Positions 1 to 7,063 of a stretch of 64,000 bases of DNA are shown one piece after another; positions within the stretch are counted from its first letter, which is position 1, and the number at the start of each line of letters is the position of its first letter. Position numbers and translations under genes: made by a program. This stretch comes from an uncultured Eubacteriales bacterium (GTDB taxonomy: Bacteria > Bacillota > Clostridia > Oscillospirales > Oscillospiraceae), in contig CATXTO010000008.1 of NCBI GenBank assembly GCA_958402445.1, forward strand, positions 19,667 through 83,666. The letters run 5' to 3'. Below the pieces are notes generated by a model that did no database searches, had not been told where the DNA came from, and saw only the letters and a list, made by a program, of their open reading frames with translations.

Positions 1-1
1 G

Positions 2-1432
2 ATGGCTATCGCCCTGGCAGCCGCCGCGGCTTGGTTGCTGGCTGGGCAAACCCTGGAATTTGCCCTCACCACCGGCATCTCCGTGCTGGTCATCTCCTGT
101 CCCTGCGCCCTGGGACTTGCCACTCCGGTGGCCATCATGGTAGGCACCGGACAGGGCGCCAGAAACGGCGTACTTTTTAAATCCGCAGAGGCGCTGGAGC
201 ATCTGAGCCGGGTGGATACGGTGGTGTTGGACAAGACCGGCACCTTGACCCGGGGCAAGCCGGAGGTAACGGACATCCTGCCTGCGCAGGGTTCCCCGGA
301 AGCCTTGCTTCGTCTGGCCGCCGCCCTGGAACAGAAGTCCGAGCATCCCTTTGCCGCCGCGATTTTAGAGCAGGCTAAGGCGGAGGCGGTGGAAATTCCA
401 TCGGTGGAGGAATTTGAAACCGTTCCGGGCCGGGGCGTCACAGGCCGTGTGGAGGGCCGGCTGTGCTTTGCCGGAAACCGCCAGATGATGCAGGAGCGGG
501 ATATTTCCGTGCCAGCATACGATGCGCTGTCCGCTGAGGGAAAAACCCCCTTGTACTTTGCAGCGGAGCAGGAGTTCCTGGGCGTCATTGCCGCTGCGGA
601 CGTGTTAAAGGAGGACTCTTCTCAGGCCGTATCCCTTTTGCAAAAGCTGGGTATTACGGTGGTCATGCTCACAGGCGACAACCAAAAGACCGCCAGGGCC
701 ATCGCCGCCAAGGCTGGAATTGGGCAGGTCATTTCCGACGTGCTGCCCGCGGAGAAAGCAGGACGCGTTCGGCAGCTCCAGGAGCAGGGCCACCGGGTCC
801 TCATGGTGGGCGACGGCATTAACGATGCCCCGGCCCTGGTCACTGCAGATGTGGGCATGGCCATCGGCGCAGGCACCGACATCGCAATTGAATCGGCGGA
901 CGTGGTGCTGCTCTCCGGCGGTCTGCTGGATGTGGTGACTGCGGAGGCCCTGAGCCGGGCCACTCTACGAAACATTCGGGAAAACCTCTTTTGGGCATTT
1001 TTCTATAACGTCCTGGGAATTCCCATTGCCGCCGGCGTGCTGTACCCCGCTTTCGGTCTCCAACTGAGCCCCATGCTGGGCGCGGTAGCCATGAGTTTGA
1101 GCTCCGTCTTCGTGGTGTCCAACGCCCTCCGGCTCAGGTTCTTCCGGCCGAAGTGGAAAAAAGAGCAGTCCAAGCCCGCGCCCCGGCCCATGGCCGAGCC
1201 GCAGGCAAATCAATCAAAACAGGAGGTTCTATCCATGAAAACAGTTATTAACGTTGAGGGCATGATGTGCGGCCATTGCAAGGCCACGGTGGAAAAGGCT
1301 TGTCAGGCTGTTCCCGGCGTGGAAACCGCCGAGGTCAGCCTGGAAGACAAAACCGTCACCGTTACCGGGACTGCGGACTCCGCCGCGCTTCGCAAGGCGA
1401 TTATAGACGCGGGGTATACCGTAACGGACTGA
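2..1432 (+). CDS. copA: Copper-translocating P-type ATPase, C-terminal part, with fused C-terminal HMA domain (partial at window edge)
   Basis: Cu(I) export ATPase of the P1B class in the inner membrane. Visible are the metal-site CPC (residues 33-35 of the open part), the phosphorylation motif DKTGT (about 77), the SEHPF motif of the nucleotide domain (about 113) and GDGINDAP (about 269). Two closing membrane segments follow, and then a heavy-metal-associated domain with MMCGHC (about 412-476). The N-terminal HMA and first membrane helices lie outside the window, so the true start is not seen. The last domain has its own start codon and ribosome site in frame (see the nested entry), so it may also be made as a free chaperone. 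Identity as a heavy-metal P-type ATPase is certain; copper is inferred from CPC plus the CxxC chaperone domain. Confidence 0.93.
   Translation: MAIALAAAAAWLLAGQTLEFALTTGISVLVISCPCALGLATPVAIMVGTGQGARNGVLFKSAEALEHLSRVDTVVLDKTGTLTRGKPEVTDILPAQGSPEALLRLAAALEQKSEHPFAAAILEQAKAEAVEIPSVEEFETVPGRGVTGRVEGRLCFAGNRQMMQERDISVPAYDALSAEGKTPLYFAAEQEFLGVIAAADVLKEDSSQAVSLLQKLGITVVMLTGDNQKTARAIAAKAGIGQVISDVLPAEKAGRVRQLQEQGHRVLMVGDGINDAPALVTADVGMAIGAGTDIAIESADVVLLSGGLLDVVTAEALSRATLRNIRENLFWAFFYNVLGIPIAAGVLYPAFGLQLSPMLGAVAMSLSSVFVVSNALRLRFFRPKWKKEQSKPAPRPMAEPQANQSKQEVLSMKTVINVEGMMCGHCKATVEKACQAVPGVETAEVSLEDKTVTVTGTADSAALRKAIIDAGYTVTD
1235..1432 (+). CDS. copZ: Possible internally initiated CopZ-like copper chaperone (nested in copA frame)
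   Basis: An AGGAGG site at 1221-1226 stands eight bases before an ATG at 1235 that is in frame with the ATPase. Initiation there would give a 65-residue protein consisting of exactly one HMA domain: MKTVINVEG, the metal-binding MCGHC, and a typical beta-alpha-beta-beta-alpha-beta length. Standalone CopZ genes normally follow copA. Here no stop codon separates the two, so either the genes have fused by loss of the copA stop, or both a fused and a free form are made. The sequence shows the signal; actual internal initiation is inferred. Confidence 0.45.
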   Translation: MKTVINVEGMMCGHCKATVEKACQAVPGVETAEVSLEDKTVTVTGTADSAALRKAIIDAGYTVTD

Positions 1433-1442
1433 GGGACAGGGA

Positions 1443-2363
1443 ATGCAGGAGTTTTATCTACCCTCCCATGGCCGGGGGCGCCTGCACTGCGTGCATTGGG
1501 CGGCCCCGGCGGCGCCCCGGGCCATTGTGCAAATTGTGCACGGCATTGCGGAGCATGTGCTGCGTTATGACGACTTCGCCCGGTTTTTAAACGAAAAAGA
1601 GATCACCGTTGTGGCCGAGGACCACATGGGTCACGGCGGCACCTTAGCCCCCGGAGATCCCAAGGGCTATTTTTACGGCGGGTGGCTGGCCGCGGTGGAC
1701 GATTGCTACAGCCTTCTATCCCACACCAAGGACCAGTTTCCCGGAATACCCTATGTCATTCTAGGGCACTCCATGGGCTCGTTTTTGACCCGGACCCTGC
1801 TGTACCGATATCCGGAGAGCGGGATTTCGGGGGCGATCCTTTGCGGCACCGGCTGGCAGCCGGCGCCGGTTCTAAAGGCAGGGCTTTCTCTGTGCCGCCG
1901 GGCCTGTGCCAAAACCGGGGAGACCTATGTGAGTCCGCACCTGCGGAACGTCATCTTCGGCAGCTACAACAAGAAGGTCCCCAGCCCCAGAACGCCCTTT
2001 GACTGGATTTGCGGCGATCCCCAGGTGGTAGACGCTTACCTGGCTGACTCTCTCTGTGGCTTTGAGGAAACCGCCGGCCTGGACCGGGACATGCTCACCG
2101 GCATCCAGATGAATCAAAAAAAAGAGAACTTAGCCCGGATGAATCCAAACCTGCCGGTCCTGTTCATCGCAGGCGAACAGGACCCTGTGGGGAGCTACGG
2201 CACGGGCGTCCGGAAATCCGCCGAGGCCTTCCAGCGGGCCGGCCTTTCAGACGTAACCGTTCGGCTATACCCGGAGGGTCGGCACGAAATCCTCAACGAG
2301 TCGATCAAAGGCACGGTTTACCAGGACGTTTTCCACTGGATTTCCAAAAAAATTTGGAAATAA
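1443..2363 (+). CDS. Alpha/beta hydrolase, monoacylglycerol lipase/S33-like
   Basis: A 306-residue soluble alpha/beta hydrolase. The nucleophile elbow GHSMG (Ser about 105) is clear, preceded by HGIAEH near the N-terminus (oxyanion region) and followed by an aspartate in AGEQDPVG and a histidine in EGRHEI near the C-terminus, completing a Ser-Asp-His triad. This pattern is typical of lysophospholipase or monoacylglycerol-lipase-like proteins (Hydrolase_4). It starts 10 bases after the copA stop with a GAGGGACAGGG stretch as ribosome site, so it may be cotranscribed with copA, though no functional link is evident. The substrate cannot be inferred. Confidence 0.85.
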   Translation: MQEFYLPSHGRGRLHCVHWAAPAAPRAIVQIVHGIAEHVLRYDDFARFLNEKEITVVAEDHMGHGGTLAPGDPKGYFYGGWLAAVDDCYSLLSHTKDQFPGIPYVILGHSMGSFLTRTLLYRYPESGISGAILCGTGWQPAPVLKAGLSLCRRACAKTGETYVSPHLRNVIFGSYNKKVPSPRTPFDWICGDPQVVDAYLADSLCGFEETAGLDRDMLTGIQMNQKKENLARMNPNLPVLFIAGEQDPVGSYGTGVRKSAEAFQRAGLSDVTVRLYPEGRHEILNESIKGTVYQDVFHWISKKIWK

Positions 2364-2407
2364 ATTGGAAGACCGGCAATCTGGCGGTGCAGATTTTTCA
2401 CAAACCA

Positions 2408-2436
2408 TTGACAAAATGATTACATTTTGTTACAAT
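2408..2436 (+). promoter_or_regulatory. Sigma-70-type promoter for the SLH-lysozyme gene
   Basis: TTGACA at 2408-2413 and TACAAT at 2431-2436 with a 17-base spacer. Transcription would begin near 2443, which excludes the in-frame ATG at 2438 and supports the start at 2477. Confidence 0.75.
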
Positions 2437-2476
2437 CATGGTATACGTAACTGAGAGATCTCAAAGGAGAATCGCC

Positions 2477-3988
2477 ATGAAAAGACTGCTGACCGCCTTT
2501 CTATTCTGCGCCGTATTTCTATCCTGCTTTGCCCCCTCCGCTTTGGCCGCAGAGCTTTCTGCCGGCCCGGTGGAGTCTGTCGAGGACGCCTCCTCCATCG
2601 TTCCGCGTCCTTGGGAGTCGGCGCTCCATCCTTCCGACGAAATTCAGTCCAACGGATTTGCATCTACATACGCCGCGCTCCCCTTCACAGATGTGACCAG
2701 CTCGCAATGGTTTTACGACGAAGTCTGCTTCGTCTATGAAAATGGGCTGATGGAGGGCACCACGAAAACTACCTTCTCCCCTTATCGGACCCTAACCAGG
2801 GCCACGGTGGTAACCATTCTGTACCGAGCCGAGGGCGAGCCTGCCGTCCAAGGCTCCTCCGGCTTCGAAGATGTGGGCGTGAACCGGTGGTTTACGGACG
2901 CCATTACCTGGGCGAAAACCACGGGCATTGTCACCGGCACCACCGAGACCAAATTTAATCCGGACGGCGCCGTCACCCGGGAGCAAATCGCGGCGATCTT
3001 GTACCGGTACTGCGGCAGTTATCTGGGCCAGGATGTTTCCGCGTCCACCAATCTAGAGGGTTACACGGATTTCGGTTCCATCTCCAATTTTGCGTTGGTC
3101 CCCCTCTCCTGGGCCGTAGCTACGGACCTGATGAAGGGCGTCACCCAGGACCGGCTTGCCCCCGGGGGCGACGCCAACCGGGCTCAGGTGGCAATCCTCA
3201 TGACTCGCCTACTGCAGGAGGAATCCGACTCCCGCTCCAGCAAGCGTCTGCTGCAATTTATCAAATCCCGGGAGGGCTTCTCCGCCACGCCGTATTGGGA
3301 TTATAAACAGTGGACCATTGGGTACGGTACCCGCTGCGGGGTCGACCGGCAGGGCAGCGACGTCCCCCCGGCGTACTGGGACGGCATTTCGGAGGAGCTG
3401 GCGGAAGAGCTGCTGCGCGTGGCCATCCGGGACGATTACGAGCCCTCCGTGGAGCGGTACGAAAGCCGTCATGGGATGCAGTTCACGCAAAATCAATTTG
3501 ACGCCCTGGTTAGTTTCACCTTTAACTTAGGAGCAGGCTGGACCTCTGGCGGCTATATGCTGACCAATTGGCTGGAAAATCCCGCCTCGGACCTGGAGCT
3601 GGTCTGGGCTATGGGCGCATGGTGCCGGGCCGGCGGCTCCATCCTACCGGGGCTGTGCACTCGCCGCATTGCGGAGGCGCGGATGTTCCTGTATGGAGAC
3701 TATACCGGTGAAAACTCTCCCGCCTACTGTTATCTAATCTTCAATGGAAACGGCACGCTTCTCACCACAAGCTATGAAGAGGACATCGGCTATTATGCCA
3801 AGGGCGCCGCTTACGGTCCCCTGCCCGTTCCCACACGGAAGCCGACGGTGTCAGAGGATGGAACCACCACGACCTATACGTTTGAGGGTTGGTTTACCAA
3901 GAGCGGCGAACAAATCACGGAAAAGACCGTGGTGAGCCAAAACCAATCCGTTTACGCCAAATGGAGTCAGACCGTAACCCGCGGCTGA
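2477..3988 (+). CDS. Secreted SLH-domain protein with T4-type (GH24) lysozyme domain
   Basis: An exported cell-wall hydrolase of 503 residues. It has a signal peptide (MKRLLTAFLFCAVFLSCFAP, cleaved after ALA), then three SLH repeats (about 60-245) that anchor proteins to wall polysaccharide. A GH24/endolysin-like domain follows (about 250-410): FIKSREG gives the catalytic Glu, YWDYK the Asp and WTIGYGT the Thr of the T4 lysozyme triad. A Listeria/Bacteroides-type repeat (YTFEGWFTKSG...VYAKW) closes the chain. The start is chosen at 2477 because AAAGGAG lies seven bases upstream and the promoter leaves no room for an earlier one. Phage-type lysozymes joined to SLH anchors suggest peptidoglycan remodelling or attack on neighbours rather than phage lysis. 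Confidence 0.88.
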   Translation: MKRLLTAFLFCAVFLSCFAPSALAAELSAGPVESVEDASSIVPRPWESALHPSDEIQSNGFASTYAALPFTDVTSSQWFYDEVCFVYENGLMEGTTKTTFSPYRTLTRATVVTILYRAEGEPAVQGSSGFEDVGVNRWFTDAITWAKTTGIVTGTTETKFNPDGAVTREQIAAILYRYCGSYLGQDVSASTNLEGYTDFGSISNFALVPLSWAVATDLMKGVTQDRLAPGGDANRAQVAILMTRLLQEESDSRSSKRLLQFIKSREGFSATPYWDYKQWTIGYGTRCGVDRQGSDVPPAYWDGISEELAEELLRVAIRDDYEPSVERYESRHGMQFTQNQFDALVSFTFNLGAGWTSGGYMLTNWLENPASDLELVWAMGAWCRAGGSILPGLCTRRIAEARMFLYGDYTGENSPAYCYLIFNGNGTLLTTSYEEDIGYYAKGAAYGPLPVPTRKPTVSEDGTTTTYTFEGWFTKSGEQITEKTVVSQNQSVYAKWSQTVTRG

Positions 3989-4004
3989 TACCGGAACGAT
4001 GGAC

Positions 4005-4040
4005 AAGCCGCCGCGCCTTCCGCGCGGCGGCTTGCGTCTT
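4005..4040 (+). terminator. Strong GC hairpin after the SLH-lysozyme gene
   Basis: A perfect 12-bp stem (AAGCCGCCGCGC, loop CTTCC, GCGCGGCGGCTT) lies 16 bases after the stop codon. The following sequence is only modestly T-rich. Confidence 0.7.
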
Positions 4041-4171
4041 CTGGGACGTGTCGGCCCCTTTTCAGTGGTCTTGTCTTCATGAGCCAAGAAAAGACGGGTC
4101 ATTAAAAAGTCCAAATTATTGGACTCTTAAGATGATATGCTAGCATCATCCCAGAGAAAGGATGATGCATA

Positions 4172-4312
4172 ATGTATGACATTCGGTCAATGTACGGGCA
4201 CATTCAGGTATACGATCAGAGGGGACGCTTTCTGTTCTCTGCGGACACGGAACGCGAGGCCCGGGAGGAGCTGGAACTACATGCGGAATTGGAAACTGAT
4301 TCTTTCTTATGA
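4172..4312 (+). CDS. Small 46-residue conserved-looking protein overlapping truA
   Basis: An ATG at 4172 preceded by AAAGGATG gives a 46-residue reading frame beginning MYDIRSMYGHIQVYDQRG, then RFLFSADTEREAREELELH. The pattern is a predicted beta-hairpin followed by an acidic helix. It overlaps the truA start by 32 bases in another frame, and the truA ribosome site lies inside it, suggesting translational coupling. I have seen similar short proteins in Clostridia but cannot name the family or a function. It fills the otherwise unexplained space between the upstream terminator and truA. Confidence 0.5.
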   Translation: MYDIRSMYGHIQVYDQRGRFLFSADTEREAREELELHAELETDSFL

Positions 4313-5021
4313 CGGCAGCCGATATCGAGGCTGGCAGCGTCTGCCTGGCGCAGATCACACCATACAGGGGAAGCTGGAGGACGTCCTGGAGCGTATTTTG
4401 GGCGAGCCCGTGCAGGTCGTCGGCAGTGGCCGGACCGACGCCGGCGCCCATGCCATGGGGCAGGTAGCCAATTTTCACTGCCACAGTCCCATGACGGGTT
4501 CGGAAATTTTGTCCCAGCTTCGGAAGCATTTACCGGAGGACATCGGCATATTGTCCTGTGAGGAGGTGGACATCCGGTTTCACGCCCGGCTGAACGCCCA
4601 AGCGAAAACCTACGTCTACCGGGTCTGGAACAGTGCGCTGCCTTGCGTGTTCCAGCGGAAGTATGTCTATTCCATGTCCGCTCCCCTGGACCTGGCAGCC
4701 ATGGAGCGGGCGGCAAGCGCCTTGACCGGAACCCATGATTTTCGCTCTTTTTGTTCCAACAGGCGTTTTCAAAAATCCACAGTGCGAACCATTTACAGCC
4801 TGACCCTTGCGCGAGAAGGGCATGAGCTTCTGTTCACAGTCCGTGGCAATGGTTTTCTTTACAATATGGTCCGGATTCTGGTGGGAACCCTGCTGGAAGT
4901 GGGGACGCACCAGCGCTCGCCGGAGGCTATGTCCGATTTGATCGCCCTGGGCAACCGCTCTGTAGCCGGTTACACAGTCCCCGCCAAGGGCCTGTGCCTG
5001 AGGGAGGTGGAATACTCTTGA
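4281..5021 (+). CDS. truA: tRNA pseudouridine(38-40) synthase
   Basis: Converts uridines 38-40 of the tRNA anticodon arm to pseudouridine. At 246 residues it has the usual TruA length. It starts with the typical beta strand RNWKLILSYDGSRYRGWQ, and the catalytic aspartate sits in GSGRTDAGAHA (about residue 53). The RNA-binding core VRGNGFLYNMVRILVG is near the C-terminus. An ATG further upstream in frame would add 35 residues unlike the family, so the start is set at 4281 with GGAGGAG at 4264-4270. The stop overlaps the start of the next gene (TTGA), so the two are translationally coupled. Confidence 0.95.
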   Translation: MRNWKLILSYDGSRYRGWQRLPGADHTIQGKLEDVLERILGEPVQVVGSGRTDAGAHAMGQVANFHCHSPMTGSEILSQLRKHLPEDIGILSCEEVDIRFHARLNAQAKTYVYRVWNSALPCVFQRKYVYSMSAPLDLAAMERAASALTGTHDFRSFCSNRRFQKSTVRTIYSLTLAREGHELLFTVRGNGFLYNMVRILVGTLLEVGTHQRSPEAMSDLIALGNRSVAGYTVPAKGLCLREVEYS

Positions 5022-5359
5022 ACATCCAAATTTTTGGAAAAAGTAAGTGTTTTGACACCAAAAAGGCGGAACGTTACTTCAAGGAGAGGGGCATTCGGTT
5101 TCAGCGCATCGACCTGCCGCGCTTCGGCATGTCCCGGGGAGAGTTGGAGGCCGTCGTCCGCGCCCTTGGCGGCCTGGAGCCTTTGCTCCGCCGGGACAGC
5201 AAGGATCCGGATGCAATCCTGCTCCAATATATGGACAATCCCCAGGCCAAAATAGAAAAATTACTGGAAAATCCTTCCCTCATGCAAACGCCGGTGGTGC
5301 GCAATGGAAAGCAAGCCACGGTGGGATACTGCCCGGAGGTTTGGTCTTCCTGGAAATAG
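5018..5359 (+). CDS. ArsC/Spx-family thioredoxin-fold protein
   Basis: A 113-residue member of the arsenate reductase/Spx fold (YffB-like branch). It opens IQIFGKSKCFDTKKAERYF with a single active-site cysteine and no CXXC, and continues to the family C-terminal segment TPVVRNGKQATVGYCPEVW. The start is TTG at 5018, eight bases after AGGGAGGTGG and overlapping the truA stop; the GTG at 4994 would precede that ribosome site. No ars genes are near, so arsenate reduction is not supported by context. A thiol-redox role is as far as the sequence goes. Confidence 0.8.
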   Translation: MNIQIFGKSKCFDTKKAERYFKERGIRFQRIDLPRFGMSRGELEAVVRALGGLEPLLRRDSKDPDAILLQYMDNPQAKIEKLLENPSLMQTPVVRNGKQATVGYCPEVWSSWK

Positions 5360-5379
5360 ATATTTCTTTTACAAAAGAC

Positions 5380-5424
5380 AGCAAGCTGGAAATGCGCAGG
5401 ATGCGCAGGCCGGCTTGCTTTTCT
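5380..5424 (+). terminator. Probable terminator after the truA-arsC-like operon
   Basis: The arms AGCAAGCTGG (5380-5389) and CCGGCTTGCT (5410-5419) form a 10-bp stem with one G-U pair and a 20-base loop that contains a repeated ATGCGCAGG. It is followed by TTTTCT. Confidence 0.55.
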
Positions 5425-5509
5425 ATGCCCTGCGCGGCCAGGGCAGCGGCGCGAAACGCAACCTGCCGTACCCGGAGGCGCATCCTCCTCCATGGAAAGG
5501 AGACCGAGC

Positions 5510-6967
5510 ATGCAGGAATTTTTCTCTGGTCTGATTCAGACTGTCAACCGTCTGGTCTGGGGCGCCCCCGCCCTGATCTTGATTTTAGGAGTCGGCCTTT
5601 ATCTCAGCATCCGGACCGGCTTTTTGCAGCTGCGAAAGCTGGGCTTCTCCCTGCGCACCATTTTCCATAAGCTCCGGCAAAAGCCAGAGGAAGGCGGTGT
5701 GTCCCCCTTTCAGGCGGTCTGCACCGCCCTGGCCGCCACCGTAGGCACCGGCAATATTGCCGGCGTGGCCGGCGCCATCGCCATCGGCGGACCCGGCGCC
5801 ATCTTCTGGATGTGGGTGTCTGCCCTGCTGGGCATGGCCATCAAATACGCGGAAGTGGTACTGGCCGTACGGTACCGGGAGAAAAACGCCAAGGGGGAGT
5901 ATTTGGGCGGCCCCATGTATTACATCAAAAACGGCCTGGGGCGCAAGTGGGCCTGGCTGGGAAGCCTATTCTGCGGCTTTGGGGTGGTGGCGGCCTTTGG
6001 CGTGGGTAGCACCACCCAGGTCAGCACGGTGGTCACCGGCATCAATGAAGCCTTGTCCGCCTTTGGTCTTACTCCCAGCACCAAAGGAAACCTGATCATG
6101 GGTGTGGTCATGGGCCTCATTGTGGCCCTGGTCCTGCTGGGAGGCGCCAAGCGCATTGGAGCAGTTGCCGAATATTTGGTCCCCGTCATGTCGGTGGGCT
6201 ATATTCTTCTAAGTCTGGGCGTGATTCTACACAATTATAGTGCAGTTCCCCAGGCGTTCGCCTCCATTTTTGCCGGCGCCTTCTCTCCCAGCGCCCTTAC
6301 CGGCGGCGCGGTGGGTTCCTTTTTTACCGCCATGCGCATTGGCGTCTCCCGCGGAGTCTTTACCAATGAGGCGGGGATGGGCACCGCCTCCATCGCCCAT
6401 GCGGGCGCCAATACAAAACACCCGGCGGAACAAGGCATGTACGGAATTTTTGAGGTTTTCGCCGATACCATTGTCATTTGCACCATGACCGCCATAGCCA
6501 TCCTCTGCAGCGGCGTGCCGATCCCCTACGGCATGGACGCCGGCGCGGAGCTCACCGTCTCCGCCTTCGTCCAGACCTACGGCAATTGGGTCACCATTTT
6601 CACCGCCCTGGCCATGGCCTGTTTCGCCTTTGCCACGATCTTGGGCTGGGGGCTCTACGGGATTCGCTGCGCCGAGTATCTGTTTGGGGCTGGAGGCTGG
6701 AAACCCTTCGCCTGGTTCCATGCCCTTTCCACGGTGTTGGGCGCCGTGGTGGCCCCTGCTCTGATTTGGCAGCTGGCGGAGTCCGTCAATGGACTTATGG
6801 CCATCCCCAACCTGATTGCCGTGCTGATCCTCAGCCCGGAGGTCTTCCGCCTGACCAAGTCCTATTTTCGTGCTCAACCAATGCAGGTACGGCCCATGCT
6901 TCGGGCCGGCAGGCGCTCCGCCAGCTCTCCGGACACCAAAACCTCGGATTCGGAGGCCAGCGCCTGA
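5510..6967 (+). CDS. Sodium:alanine/glycine symporter, AGCS family
   Basis: A 485-residue polytopic inner-membrane symporter that imports small amino acids with Na+. The family signature GTGNIAGVAGAIAIGGPGA is present near residue 77, and GGPMYYIKNGLG and TNEAGMGTASIAHA are equally typical. About 10-11 hydrophobic segments are visible. The start at 5510 has AAAGGAG seven bases upstream; the ATG at 5492 precedes that site. The C-terminal tail is short, basic and Ser-rich. It stands alone between a terminator and the gltX promoter. The exact substrate (Ala, Gly or D-Ala) is not deducible. Confidence 0.93.
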   Translation: MQEFFSGLIQTVNRLVWGAPALILILGVGLYLSIRTGFLQLRKLGFSLRTIFHKLRQKPEEGGVSPFQAVCTALAATVGTGNIAGVAGAIAIGGPGAIFWMWVSALLGMAIKYAEVVLAVRYREKNAKGEYLGGPMYYIKNGLGRKWAWLGSLFCGFGVVAAFGVGSTTQVSTVVTGINEALSAFGLTPSTKGNLIMGVVMGLIVALVLLGGAKRIGAVAEYLVPVMSVGYILLSLGVILHNYSAVPQAFASIFAGAFSPSALTGGAVGSFFTAMRIGVSRGVFTNEAGMGTASIAHAGANTKHPAEQGMYGIFEVFADTIVICTMTAIAILCSGVPIPYGMDAGAELTVSAFVQTYGNWVTIFTALAMACFAFATILGWGLYGIRCAEYLFGAGGWKPFAWFHALSTVLGAVVAPALIWQLAESVNGLMAIPNLIAVLILSPEVFRLTKSYFRAQPMQVRPMLRAGRRSASSPDTKTSDSEASA

Positions 6968-6985
6968 GCACAAGCTGTCATAGCA

Positions 6986-7015
6986 TTGACTTTCTTGTTT
7001 CCTATATGGTATAGT
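6986..7015 (+). promoter_or_regulatory. Promoter for gltX
   Basis: TTGACT at 6986-6991 and TATAGT at 7010-7015 with an 18-base spacer, about 50 bases before the gltX start. Confidence 0.6.
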
Positions 7016-7063
7016 ATCAAAAGATTACACCAGAAGAATACACCAGAAAACGAGGATAACAGT

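Noticed and set aside
4108..4125. Short hairpin AGTCCAA-ATTA-TTGGACT before the truA region
   Set aside because: Only 7 bp and no T-run; too weak to call an operator or terminator.
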